Source of the DNA: Roseomonas mucosa ATCC BAA-692 | GTDB taxonomy: Bacteria; Pseudomonadota; Alphaproteobacteria; Acetobacterales; Acetobacteraceae | Direction: 5' to 3' | Length of the DNA stretch: 39,294 bases | NCBI RefSeq assembly: GCF_000622225.1 | Contig: NZ_JHWD01000030.1 | Coordinates: 1 to 39,294 of the forward strand | In this document: positions 27,640 to 36,057 of the stretch, one piece after another | Position numbering within the stretch: position 1 is the first letter of the stretch | Layout: each line of letters opens with the position of its first letter | Notes under the pieces: model-generated | What the model saw: only the letters and a program-made list of their open reading frames with translations | The model's database searches: none | What the model was told of the DNA's origin: nothing | Translations under genes and position numbers: made by a program

Positions 27640-28641
27640 TCACACCACCTGAAAACCATGTGCGTAGGGATCGCGGTCATCGATGAAGATGGTGTTGTAG
27701 CCTGTGGTCCTCGCCCAGCCAGCAATGGAGGGGATGATCGCGGAACGCCCGCCCAAGCTGACGACTTCCTCCACCCGACCGTGGAAGAGCGATCCGATGA
27801 TGCTCTCGTGCACGAAGGCGTCGCCTGGGCGCAGCTTTCCCTTCGCGGCCCATTGCGCCATCCGCGCCGAGGTTCCTGTGCCGCAGGGTGAGCGGTCGAT
27901 CGCCTTATCCCCGTAGAAGACGGCGTTGCGCGCATCCGCTCCCGGTTGCTTCGGTGCGCCGGTCCACAGGATGTGGCTGAGGCCGCGAATCTCGGGCTTC
28001 TCGGGATGCACGAAGTCATAGCGTTGGTTCAGGGCGCGCCGCAGCAGCGGGCTCATCTGCACGAGATGGGAGGCCGAGAAGTCGGCCATGTCGCGAAAAC
28101 TCTCCTGCGGATCGACGATGGCGTAGAAGTTGCCGCCATAGGCGACATCGACACGGATCGGGCCCAGGCCGGGACAATCCACCTCCAGCGCTTCCGAATG
28201 CAGGAAGGAGGCGATGTTGGTGATCCGCACTTCCTCGACGAAGCCGCCTTCCTGCCGGTAGGCGGCGGTGACGACGCCGGCCGGCGTGTCCAGGCGCAGG
28301 AGGCCAGGCTGCTTCGGCGTCACAAGGCCATGTTCGAGGGCCATGGTGACGGTGCCGATGGTTCCATGCCCGCACATCGGCAGGCAGCCCGAGGTCTCGA
28401 TGAACAGGATGGCGATGTCGCAATCCGGCCGGGTGGGCGGGTAGAGGATCGAGCCCGACATCATGTCGTGCCCGCGCGGCTCGAACATCAGACCGGTCCG
28501 GATCCAGTCATATTCGGCGAGAAAATGGGCGCGCTTCTCGATCATGCTGGTGCCGGCGAGGATCGGCCCGCCACCGCTGACCAGGCGCACCGGATTGCCG
28601 CAGGTATGGCCGTCAATGCAGAAGAAGCTGTGCCGTGCCAT
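27640..28641 (-). CDS. 4-hydroxyproline 2-epimerase (proline racemase family)
   Basis: A 333-aa cofactor-independent epimerase. Both catalytic Cys are present: Cys90 in SGCLPMCGHG and Cys253 in DRSPCGTGTSA. The paired Cys separate it from trans-3-hydroxyproline dehydratases, which carry Thr at the second site. It would interconvert trans-4-hydroxy-L-proline and cis-4-hydroxy-D-proline. The start at 28641 (MARHSFFCIDGHTCG) matches the family N-terminus. It follows an FAD-dependent D-amino-acid dehydrogenase by 82 bases, the usual partner that oxidises the D-product. Proline racemase is a less likely alternative. Confidence 0.9.
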   Translation of the reverse strand: MARHSFFCIDGHTCGNPVRLVSGGGPILAGTSMIEKRAHFLAEYDWIRTGLMFEPRGHDMMSGSILYPPTRPDCDIAILFIETSGCLPMCGHGTIGTVTMALEHGLVTPKQPGLLRLDTPAGVVTAAYRQEGGFVEEVRITNIASFLHSEALEVDCPGLGPIRVDVAYGGNFYAIVDPQESFRDMADFSASHLVQMSPLLRRALNQRYDFVHPEKPEIRGLSHILWTGAPKQPGADARNAVFYGDKAIDRSPCGTGTSARMAQWAAKGKLRPGDAFVHESIIGSLFHGRVEEVVSLGGRSAIIPSIAGWARTTGYNTIFIDDRDPYAHGFQVV

Positions 28642-28723
28642 GAGGATGCCTCGCCGTTCGGTATTCACCAGAGCATAGCGCCTGATCCTCTGCCGTCACG
28701 CCCGGCCAGCAGGATGGCGCGCC

Positions 28724-29989
28724 TCAGAAACGTCCGGGGCGGAAGGGGGCGGGATCGAGGGGGAGTTCCTGGCCGGTGAGCAGATCGGCGACCAGCCGCC
28801 CCGTCGCCGCCGACTGGGTCAGGCCGAGATGGCCGTGGCCGAAGGCGTAGAGGATGTGCGGGCTGGCCCGGGACGGCCCGATCACGGGAAGGCTGTCGGG
28901 AAGCGAAGGGCGGAAACCCATCCACGGCGTTCCGCCGGTGGTGCGCAACTGGGGAAGGAAGGCGGCCGCCTTGTTCAGCAGGGCCTGTGAACGCGCATGA
29001 TTCGGCGGAGCAGAGAGCCCGCCGAGTTCCACGGCACCGCCAACGCGTACCCCACCGCCGATCGGCGTCACCACGAAGCCATGCGCCCCGAAGGTCAACT
29101 GGCGCCGCAGGTCGAAGGCGCCGGGCGGCAGGGTGGTGTTGTAACCGCGCTCCGTTTCCAGCGGGATCCGGTCCCCCAGGGCCAAGGCCAGGGGGCGCGA
29201 CCAGGCACCACAGGCGATCACCGCCCGGGAAGCCGCCAGTTTGGTGCCATCAGCCAGATGCACCGATACCCGGGCGTCTCCATCCGGCCGTACCGTCCGG
29301 ACCTCCGCCTGCCGAAAGATCAACCCATGCTCCTGCAACCGGGTGGCCATGGCGCGTGCGAAGAGATGCGGATCGGTGACGGTCTTCCATCCCGGCACAA
29401 AGGTCGCGACACGGATGCGGGGCGAAAGGCCCGGCTGCAATGCGGCGATCTCCCCTCCCCGCAGGTGCTGGAAGGCGATGCCATGCGCGGCCCGGAGTTC
29501 CCATCCCGGCAGGGCGGCCTGCCATTCATCCTCGCTCTCGTAGAGTTCCAGCGCGCCGTCGGCACGGACCATGGACGCCAACCCGTGCCGCTCGACCAGG
29601 GCGGACATCTCCTGTTCCGCGAGCCGCATCATCGCCACCTGCGCCAGGACACTGCGCCGGACCCTGTCCGGGCGGCTGGCGCGCCAGAAGCGGAAAAGCC
29701 AGGGCGCGATATGCGGGAGGTAGCGTGGCGGGATGGCCAGAGGACCGAGAGGGTCCAGCAACCAGCGTGGCGCCTTGCGCATGATTCCGGGCGAGGCCAG
29801 GGGCATGACGTCGGAAAAGGCGAAGGCGCCGGCATTGCCGTAGCTGGCTTCCAGGGCGATACCCTTCCGGTCCAGCAGCAGGACCGACCGGCCACGCTGT
29901 CGCAGGCAGGAAGCGATGGCCAAGCCGATGATGCCGCCGCCGATCACCACCACGTCGGCGCCGTTGCGATCAGGTTCCGCGGAGCTCAT
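28724..29989 (-). CDS. FAD-dependent D-amino-acid / cis-4-hydroxy-D-proline dehydrogenase
   Basis: A 421-aa DAO/DadA-family flavoprotein. The ADP-binding motif VVVIGGGIIGLAIASCLRQRG (first 20 residues of it suffice) is near the N-terminus, after a short leader from the start at 29989. YGNAGAFAFSDVMPLASPG and the C-terminal FGHGHLGLTQSAATGRL are family hallmarks. It probably passes electrons to the respiratory chain rather than to O2. Next to a 4-hydroxyproline epimerase, the best substrate is cis-4-hydroxy-D-proline, giving pyrroline-4-hydroxy-2-carboxylate. The later enzymes of that route are not adjacent. Confidence 0.87.
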   Translation of the reverse strand: MSSAEPDRNGADVVVIGGGIIGLAIASCLRQRGRSVLLLDRKGIALEASYGNAGAFAFSDVMPLASPGIMRKAPRWLLDPLGPLAIPPRYLPHIAPWLFRFWRASRPDRVRRSVLAQVAMMRLAEQEMSALVERHGLASMVRADGALELYESEDEWQAALPGWELRAAHGIAFQHLRGGEIAALQPGLSPRIRVATFVPGWKTVTDPHLFARAMATRLQEHGLIFRQAEVRTVRPDGDARVSVHLADGTKLAASRAVIACGAWSRPLALALGDRIPLETERGYNTTLPPGAFDLRRQLTFGAHGFVVTPIGGGVRVGGAVELGGLSAPPNHARSQALLNKAAAFLPQLRTTGGTPWMGFRPSLPDSLPVIGPSRASPHILYAFGHGHLGLTQSAATGRLVADLLTGQELPLDPAPFRPGRF

Positions 29990-30054
29990 CCGGGTTCCGC
30001 CACATCCGGCCGGAGCCGCCCATCCCCGGTGGATGGTCCGAAACACTCATGGGC

Positions 30055-31170
30055 CTATCCCCCCGAAGCGGTCTTGGCCAAAGCGTTCGCGGCCAGACGG
30101 CGGCGGGCGGACTTTACCGTATGGGTGGAAGCGCGCTCGACATTCACGAAGCGGTTCGGGCTTTCGCTGCCCGAGGCAATGCGCAGACGCTCCTTGCTGT
30201 CCGCCACCAGGGCATCGGCGCGGCGGATGTCATCCATGAAGCCCTGCGTCGGCACGATGTCGAAGGCCACGTCTGCCTTCTTGCGGCCGTCCTTGATGAT
30301 GCGCGTCCCGTCCGGGCCAAGATCCTCCAGAAGCCCATCCCGGACCAAGACTTCCACGGCCTTCGTCACGTAGCGCAGCGTGTCCCGCGGCCGCGAGCGT
30401 GCCGCCATGGGCCCATCCCGGGCAATCTCCATGGCCGTCATCGAGATCAGGGGGCTTTCCCCGGGCCGAACCTCCGTGATGCTCTGGCACAGCTTCAGGT
30501 AGAGCCAGCGCGACAATGGATGCGAGATCCGCATCAGCCAGTCGTAGTTGATGCGGCGGTAGTGGAGATTCTTGATCGCATTCTCGACGAGCGGATTGAA
30601 CTCCAGATAGGCGCTTTCCTGGTCGTCCTTCCGGCGCAGGGCGAGCACCGGGAAGGAGGAGGAGGACAGAACCATCTGCCCCTTGCGGTCCGTGCGGGTG
30701 ATCTCGACCACCGCCGTGTGCAGGACCGTCAGCGCGTCCTTGATCTCGTCCAGGCTGTAGAGGTGCCGGACCTTCCGCAGCTCTTCCCGTATCTCGTACA
30801 GGGAGAAGGAGAGCCGCACCTTCTCGTTCTCCACGCTCAGACGGGCACGGTCGCTGGCGATGCGCTGCATCACCGCCTCGACGATCTGCTCGCGCTCCCC
30901 GGGGAACTCCTCCCGCTCGGCTCCGTCCGCCCGAACCAGGCGGCCGGGACGGAGCAGCAGCTTGTAGGTGATGCCGGCGTGTTCGAACTCGCGGCGTATC
31001 GAACGCAGGTAGCCGCCTTCTGCCCGGCTGTCCGTGTAGAACACGAAGCGAGGCGCGATGTCGTAGAGGTTGATCGTGTTCGTATAGCGCTTGTCATCCG
31101 CATCCGAGTTCTCGAACAGGATGAGCTGCAATGGGGTCGGCTGCTTCAAAGCGGCCCTCTGCTCCGACAT
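30055..31170 (-). CDS. plasmid replication initiator (RepA-like)
   Basis: A 371-aa protein that begins MSEQRAALKQPTPLQLILF behind AGGGG. It reads as a two-winged-helix initiator: NTINLYDIAPRFVFY opens the first half, and HYRRINYDWLMRISHPLSRWLYLKL, a typical initiator helix, lies in the second. The C-terminus is basic (ARRRLAANALAKTA). It is the gene next to an array of iteron-like repeats (31244-31921), the usual cis target and self-repressing operator of such proteins. I recognise the style, not a specific named family, so the replication role rests on context plus fold pattern. The upstream in-frame extension to 31383 overlaps the repeats and is not coding. Confidence 0.75.
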   Translation of the reverse strand: MSEQRAALKQPTPLQLILFENSDADDKRYTNTINLYDIAPRFVFYTDSRAEGGYLRSIRREFEHAGITYKLLLRPGRLVRADGAEREEFPGEREQIVEAVMQRIASDRARLSVENEKVRLSFSLYEIREELRKVRHLYSLDEIKDALTVLHTAVVEITRTDRKGQMVLSSSSFPVLALRRKDDQESAYLEFNPLVENAIKNLHYRRINYDWLMRISHPLSRWLYLKLCQSITEVRPGESPLISMTAMEIARDGPMAARSRPRDTLRYVTKAVEVLVRDGLLEDLGPDGTRIIKDGRKKADVAFDIVPTQGFMDDIRRADALVADSKERLRIASGSESPNRFVNVERASTHTVKSARRRLAANALAKTASGG

Positions 31171-31243
31171 GATCCCCTTTCCGCCCGCGTCCAGCTCATT
31201 TGGCGGGCTCAGGCCCCGGTCATCAAGCGTCTGTTGCGTCAGG

Positions 31244-31921
31244 TATGAAGGGGAAAGGCGCGGACCGTGGAGGCGTTCGACGCCTTTATGAAGGGGAAAG
31301 GCGCGTTTAGCTGACGATTCCGGCTTCCCCCGGGCTGAAACCGACCGAATCGCCAGGGCGAGTGGATGGCGAAGCACGTCCATCCCCTACAGCCATCCCT
31401 CAAACGCGCGCTTTCCCTACAGCTATCCCGCCTCCGGACGGTGCAGGGAGCTTGGCCCCCTACGGGGCCTGTAGGGTAAGCGCGCGTTTCCGTTACCGCT
31501 GCAAGGGTGAGGTATAGGGGATTGGCGCATTTCGCGCCTCACATCCCTCGCGGGCCGTGAAACGCGCCGATCTCCTATATCCGGATGGTGCTGACCAAGG
31601 GCCCGTAGGCTCCCCTCAGCGGGAAACGCGCGAAATTCCTACATCTGTGGGGACGATGGCGGGTACCGCCCCAAGAGGTAGCCACTGAAGATACCGAGCC
31701 GATAGCGGACAACGCCCCGGGGAAGTTCCCGGCATGGCGGGGCCGGCCGCGCATAGCCGGCGACCGCGCGCTTGCCCTCCATATTCGCGCCGAATCCCAG
31801 CCGGAATCGGAGTCGCAAGACCGTCACGAAGCCGGTGCGCCGCCGCCCTATACAAGAGCGCGGCTCCCCTTCCGTTTCCGCGGCCTTTGCCATCCGAAGC
31901 GCGCCGAGTTCCTACAGCCGC
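31244..31921. repeat. iteron array, probable replication origin
   Basis: At least nine copies of a ~22-27-base motif (consensus AAACGCGC-N4-TCCCTACAGC) lie between the divergent replication genes. Forward copies start near 31372, 31402, 31560, 31624 and 31898. Reverse copies are near 31244, 31287, 31468 and 31511. The two nearest repA share a 19-base exact repeat (TATGAAGGGGAAAGGCGCG, 43 bases apart) and could be the autoregulatory operator. The stretch 31171-31995 holds no gene I can support; an 84-codon minus-strand frame at 31639-31893 is unsupported. Confidence 0.75.
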
Positions 31922-31995
31922 TCCCGAGTCATGGTTTGACTCGGGCCAGGGAGGCGCTTCCGGATGCCGCCGACTCACACAGGCGGAGGTTCCGG

Positions 31996-32847
31996 ATGGC
32001 ATCGAATGCCCCCCTCGATCAGGTGACCCGGTGGGGCAAGATCCCCGCCTGGTGGCTGCTGCATCCTGCCGTGGATGCCGACCGGCTGGCTGTGATGGCC
32101 GCCCTTTGCACCTATGCCGATGAAGCCGGCTTCTGCGAACCATCCCAGGCGACACTGGCACGGCGGCTGAGCCGCAGCCGCCCCTGGGTGAACCGGGTGA
32201 TCGCCGAACTCGCCGCGGCCGGGCTGATCCGCAAGCAGGCGCGCGCCCGCCAGAACGGCGGCACCACGAGCTGCCGTTACCATCTGGCCCAGACGCCGGA
32301 GCAGGCACGCAGCTTCGTGCAGGACACCCAGCTTCCTGTCATGGGAGAGACAGGGCTTCGTCCGGCTGGCGACAGGCCCTGTCATCCGGCTGACACGAGT
32401 CACGCGATTCCTGAACAGATTCAGGACACGCACGCTGTGCCTGCGCAGCGCAGGGACCAAACGCCTCCGAAGGAACGGGACGAGCCGACACAACCGCCAA
32501 GACCAGGGGCTTCCCTGGCAGAGCCCGCTCAGGACTGGTCGCCATCGCGGGAGATCGCCGAACGCGCCCGACAGCTCTACCCGGATGCGCCGCTGGAGCA
32601 CCACACGCTTCGCTTCGTCACGCGTTGCCGCGCCAAGGGCTACCGTTACGCCAATCTCGATGCAGCCTGGCTGGAATGGCTGATCGCCGACCGTACACAG
32701 CCTCGACGTCCGCAGGCCACCGGGTTGGAAGGGGCAGGCCGGCAGGCCGTGTCCGCCGCGAGGCAACCGGCAGAGCACCGCCTCCATCGCTTCGACGCCT
32801 GGGCAGCCGCGGCCATGTCGCCGCCCAGCCATGTCAGCCCCTACTGA
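31996..32847 (+). CDS. HTH and DnaT-like replication-associated protein
   Basis: A 283-aa protein with a winged helix-turn-helix near the N-terminus (SQATLARRLSRSRPWVNRVI, then AAAGLIRKQ; about residues 45-80). The middle is a disordered, Pro/Gln-rich linker. The C-terminal domain (REIAERARQLYPDAPLEHHT, then AWLEWLIAD) resembles the DnaT-like ssDNA-binding segment found in many plasmid replication proteins. The start at 31996 is set by GGAGG. It faces away from repA across the iteron array and heads the plus-strand rep/par run. It may be a second initiator or a helicase-loading helper. Confidence 0.75.
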   Translation: MASNAPLDQVTRWGKIPAWWLLHPAVDADRLAVMAALCTYADEAGFCEPSQATLARRLSRSRPWVNRVIAELAAAGLIRKQARARQNGGTTSCRYHLAQTPEQARSFVQDTQLPVMGETGLRPAGDRPCHPADTSHAIPEQIQDTHAVPAQRRDQTPPKERDEPTQPPRPGASLAEPAQDWSPSREIAERARQLYPDAPLEHHTLRFVTRCRAKGYRYANLDAAWLEWLIADRTQPRRPQATGLEGAGRQAVSAARQPAEHRLHRFDAWAAAAMSPPSHVSPY

Positions 32848-32864
32848 ACTGGAGGGTCCAGAGC

Positions 32865-33497
32865 GTGCAGATCAATCCGCGAACCTCCCATCCCAGGCGG
32901 GAGGATCGGCCTTCCAGTATGGCCGGAAGACGTGATGCGGCATCGCTGGTGGCGAGAGAGCCTCTGCCGCCTCCGCCGACACCCGTGGCGAGGCTCCTGG
33001 AAAGAGGCATCCAGGAGCGGCGCTTCCTTTTCCCGGACAATGGTACGGTCCGGATCATGGAGACTTGGCAACCCCCATCGGAGGTCGAGGACGGGCTGGC
33101 CGATCTGGCTGCACAACACCTTTCGGAACTGGAGATAGCGCTGCGGCCGGCAGAGAGGGGCGTGCTCCTCGCCCGCATCCTGGCTCTGCTTTCGCATTTT
33201 CGCGCCGAGCCGAACCCGCCGCAGGTCGAGCAGATGATCGCTGACGACTGGGCCGAGGATCTCGGGGAGTTCCCGATATGGGCCGTGGAAGAGGCTTGTC
33301 GGCAATGGCGCCGCACCCGCAAATGGCGGCCGCAGATCTGCGAGATGGTGGCGCTTTGCCGGGAAGCCGTCTCCGAACCGGAAACGCGCCGGCAGAGACT
33401 GCAGGCGCTGCTGTACCGAGCGGAGACGAGGCGAAATCCCATGTTGCGCCGGATGGAGGATCTGACCCAGCGCACCTTCCGACGGGTTCCGGCCTGA
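32865..33497 (+). CDS. uncharacterised replication-region protein, 210 aa
   Basis: An unassigned protein starting at a GTG (32865) 8 bases after GGAGGG and 17 bases after the previous stop; an ATG at 32919 is the alternative. The N-terminal third is disordered and Arg/Pro-rich. The C-terminal half is helical and contains FPIWAVEEACRQWRRTRKW followed by RPQICEMVALCREA, a pattern seen in phage and plasmid replication accessory (helicase-loader-like) proteins. Position between a DnaT-like gene and parA supports a role in replication. No enzyme motif is present. Confidence 0.6.
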   Translation: MQINPRTSHPRREDRPSSMAGRRDAASLVAREPLPPPPTPVARLLERGIQERRFLFPDNGTVRIMETWQPPSEVEDGLADLAAQHLSELEIALRPAERGVLLARILALLSHFRAEPNPPQVEQMIADDWAEDLGEFPIWAVEEACRQWRRTRKWRPQICEMVALCREAVSEPETRRQRLQALLYRAETRRNPMLRRMEDLTQRTFRRVPA

Positions 33498-33603
33498 CCG
33501 GATGCCCACCGGGAGGTCCGATGAACGTGGTTCTGCCGGGCCGCCGCCAGCCTACGCGACAATGGTGGGAGATGGTGTTCCGATGTCCGAACCTGAAGCA
33601 ACC

Positions 33604-33621
33604 ATCAACCTATGGGTTGAT
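33604..33621. promoter_or_regulatory. palindromic operator upstream of parA
   Basis: A dyad ATCAACC-TATG-GGTTGAT lies 66 bases before the parA start; a third half-site GGTTGAT follows at 33624. It sits in the only sizeable gap (190 bases) of the rep/par run. Because ParA carries an N-terminal HTH, this is a likely site for autorepression of parAB. Confidence 0.6.
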
Positions 33622-33686
33622 TGGGTTGATGATCTGTAGCAACGTCGCCGGCTGTCGATGGGGCCAGTTGTTCCGGGGGGCTGAGC

Positions 33687-34715
33687 GTGGATTCGCAGTT
33701 GTTGAAGGAGGCGAGGCAGCAGCTTCGTCTCAGCCAGGTCGAGTTGAAGGATATCCTCAACAGGCGCATGGGCCGCGCCTACGACAAGTCCAAGATCAGC
33801 CGCTGGGAGAATGGGCGCGAGCCCATCCCGCGCGAAGTCGCAGTGGAGATCGCGGCCATCTCCCAGGCGCGTCCCGCCAATGCTCGTATCCTGGCCTTCG
33901 CCAACCAGAAGGGCGGCGTCGGCAAGACCACCAGCGCATTGAACGTCGCGGCCTCCCTGGCGGCCCTGGGACGCCGTGTGCTCGTGATCGACATGGACCC
34001 GCAGGCCACGGCCACCGCCGCGGTGCTGGCCGGCGGCGGGGTCGAGGCCTATCGCCAGGGTCGCACCACCGCCCATGTCATCCTGAACGGCCGTCCCCTC
34101 GCCGAGGCCATCGTCCATGCCGGCGACGTGCTGGCCGACACGGCGGGTCAGGGGCGGATCATCCCCTTCGACCTGGTCGCCAGCCATATCGAGCTCTCGG
34201 ACACCGATGGGCGCCGGGAACCGGGCTTCGATGCCGCCTTGCGGGAGGCGGTTGCGCCGATCCGGTCCAGCTATGACTGGATCGTGCTCGATGCGCCACC
34301 CAATCTCGGCATGCTGACCTGGATGACCCTCGCCGCGGCGACGGAGGTGATCGTGCCCGTCCGCACTGAACCCTATGACGCGATGGGGGTGGGTCTCATC
34401 CTGGCCACCGCGAACAAGGTGCAGCGCAGGCTCAACCCGGACCTACGGATCATCGGCGTCCTGCCGACCCAGTTCAGCCAGCGCCGGGCCGTAGACCGCG
34501 AGGTGCTGAGCCACCTGTCGCAGGCCATGATGGAACGGGTGCCGTTGCTGGAGCCGATCCCGGCCAGCGCCGCCTTCGGCCATGCTGCCCGCGACGGGCG
34601 GATCGCGGTCCCGGCCAGCCATGGCCAGAGCGGCGCGGCGGCCGGGGCTGCCTATCTGCGGCTGGCCGAGGCGCTTAGCGATGGCAGGCCACTGCCGCGG
34701 GCGGAGGTCGCTTGA
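33687..34715 (+). CDS. parA: ParA partition ATPase with N-terminal HTH
   Basis: A 342-aa type Ia ParA. Residues 1-60 form an XRE-like HTH (LRLSQVELKDILNRR then SKISRWENGR). The deviant Walker A KGGVGKTT is at residues 75-82, followed by VLVIDMDPQATAT (Walker A') and WIVLDAPPNLG (Walker B). The GTG start has GGGGGG upstream. It is translationally linked to parB, whose ATG begins one base after its stop. Type Ia ParA proteins move plasmid copies over the nucleoid and repress their own operon through the HTH, here probably at 33604-33621. Confidence 0.95.
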   Translation: MDSQLLKEARQQLRLSQVELKDILNRRMGRAYDKSKISRWENGREPIPREVAVEIAAISQARPANARILAFANQKGGVGKTTSALNVAASLAALGRRVLVIDMDPQATATAAVLAGGGVEAYRQGRTTAHVILNGRPLAEAIVHAGDVLADTAGQGRIIPFDLVASHIELSDTDGRREPGFDAALREAVAPIRSSYDWIVLDAPPNLGMLTWMTLAAATEVIVPVRTEPYDAMGVGLILATANKVQRRLNPDLRIIGVLPTQFSQRRAVDREVLSHLSQAMMERVPLLEPIPASAAFGHAARDGRIAVPASHGQSGAAAGAAYLRLAEALSDGRPLPRAEVA

Positions 34716-34716
34716 C

Positions 34717-35607
34717 ATGGCCGTGTCCCGCAAGCGTCGTCCCTCGCCCCTGCTCGGGGCCGTGGCGAACTCGATCGGGGAAGCGACAAATTCGCTCGTG
34801 ACGCCCGCGAGCCGCTTCGCGCATACCTTCGAGGCGTCGCTGGACCGGGTCTCGCCGGACCCGGACCAGCCGCGCAAGAGTTTCGACCCGGACGGTCTCG
34901 CTTCCCTGGCCTCCACCATGTCCGACCAGGGACAGTTGCAGCCCATCCTCCTGCGCCGCGATCCGGAGCGCCCCGCGGACTGGGTCATCGTGGCGGGGGA
35001 ACGGCGCTGGCGGGCGGCGAAGCTGCTCCGCTGGCCTTCGATCCTGGCGATCGAGTGGAAGAAGCAGGATGGCGCCGGAGCTTTGGCCCTGCTGGAGAAC
35101 CTGCAACGGATCGACCTGACGCCGGTCGAGGAAGCGCGGGGCATCCAGCGGCTCCTGGAAAGCCAGGGCTGGACCCAGACGCGTGTCGCCGAGGTGCTGG
35201 GCCGGACCAAGGGGGAGATCAGCGCCTCGCTGCGAATGCTGACGCTGCCGCCCTCCTTCGTCATGGACCTGGAGAACGGCAAGCTGGACCTGCCGCGCAA
35301 CATCCTGGTGGAACTCGCGCGCTTGCCGGCAGGCCGGATGCGGGATGCCCTGATCGCCAATGCCTATGCCGGGCGGATCACGGTCCGTGCCCTGCGGACC
35401 GCGAAGATGGCGCATGAAGCACCTGCCGAGGCGGAGGAGCCGCCCCCCAGAGCCGCCCGCAAGGCGCCGAAGCCCGTCGCGCTCTACCGTTTCGACAAGT
35501 GGCTGCAGGATCTGGTGGCCCGCAAGCGCGCCCCGTCGGCGTTGGAGCGGGAAAGACTGATCGAGGTGCAGGCGCGTATTGCGCAGATCCTGTCGCAACA
35601 GGACTGA
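34717..35607 (+). CDS. parB: ParB partition protein
   Basis: A 296-aa ParB. The N-terminal nuclease-like CTP-binding domain contains SPDPDQPRKSFD, MSDQGQLQPILLRR and VAGERRWRAAKLL. The HTH (about residues 150-185) reads WTQTRVAEVLGRTKGEISASL. The C-terminal dimer region is short and basic. The ParB box ENLQRIDLTPVEEA is intact, so it should bind and spread from parS. The stop is followed after seven bases by a perfect 34-base palindrome, the obvious candidate target. Confidence 0.94.
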   Translation: MAVSRKRRPSPLLGAVANSIGEATNSLVTPASRFAHTFEASLDRVSPDPDQPRKSFDPDGLASLASTMSDQGQLQPILLRRDPERPADWVIVAGERRWRAAKLLRWPSILAIEWKKQDGAGALALLENLQRIDLTPVEEARGIQRLLESQGWTQTRVAEVLGRTKGEISASLRMLTLPPSFVMDLENGKLDLPRNILVELARLPAGRMRDALIANAYAGRITVRALRTAKMAHEAPAEAEEPPPRAARKAPKPVALYRFDKWLQDLVARKRAPSALERERLIEVQARIAQILSQQD

Positions 35608-35614
35608 GAGGCCG

Positions 35615-35648
35615 GAGACTGGGGTTCTGACGTCAGAACCCCAGTCTC
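35615..35648. promoter_or_regulatory. perfect 34-bp palindrome, candidate parS centromere
   Basis: A perfect 17+17 dyad without spacer begins GAGACTGG; its core at 35624-35639 is GTTCTGACGTCAGAAC, of the 16-base GTT...AAC type used by many plasmid ParB proteins. It follows parB directly. As RNA it would also form a strong hairpin, but no U-run follows, so a terminator role is less likely. A near-copy of the core occurs at 27613. Confidence 0.65.
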
Positions 35649-36057
35649 TGGTCGGCAGAACTGGCGCTGCGGTGGGCATGCGAAGCCAGAGGGCCGCTGC
35701 CACGTTCGATTTTTGCGTCGCACCATTCCGCGGACCTGGATATGCATCCTATGCCGGTTGCTCATAGCGACCGAGGGAAAAGCGATACGACAAGGCCTCC
35801 TGTCGCGCCTAGGGTCCCCGCACCTGCTTGGTGACGGGAGGAAGAACAATGGTGCGAGCCGGTCAACAAGGCACGTCGCGCGCTATGGAACGTCTTCTCG
35901 CAGCCATTCCCATGCCTTGGCCCCATGACGGCCAAGCCGATGTCCCGCATCAGCCAGGGGCACAGGTGAGCAGGCCCAGACCCGGCATGGCGGAGGGGCT
36001 CGCCATCCCGGCCGAAGGGCACCCCTTTCTGTTCCTGCATGTCGTGGAGAGTCTGGC
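35649..36057. other. intergenic stretch, nothing firmly supported
   Basis: About 410 bases between the palindrome and the RraA-family gene. One plus-strand frame (35828-36061, 77 codons, GGGAGG before an internal Met at 35849) overlaps the next start by four bases. Its composition is not convincingly coding and no family was recognised. It may be a degraded leader gene of the 36058 operon. Confidence 0.3.

Noticed and set aside
17000-27640. selC (tRNA-Sec) gene inside or beside the sel operon
   Set aside because: I looked on both strands of the intergenic gaps for a GGTTCGA-type T loop and a long extra arm and found none; gaps inside the operon are too short.
31639-31893. 84-codon minus-strand frame in the origin region
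   Set aside because: No family pattern or good ribosome site; it lies among origin repeats and high-GC frames of this size arise by chance.
33577-33592. GTTC...GAAC as another parS-like site
   Set aside because: Only the outer four bases on each side pair; the centre is not palindromic, unlike the site at 35615.
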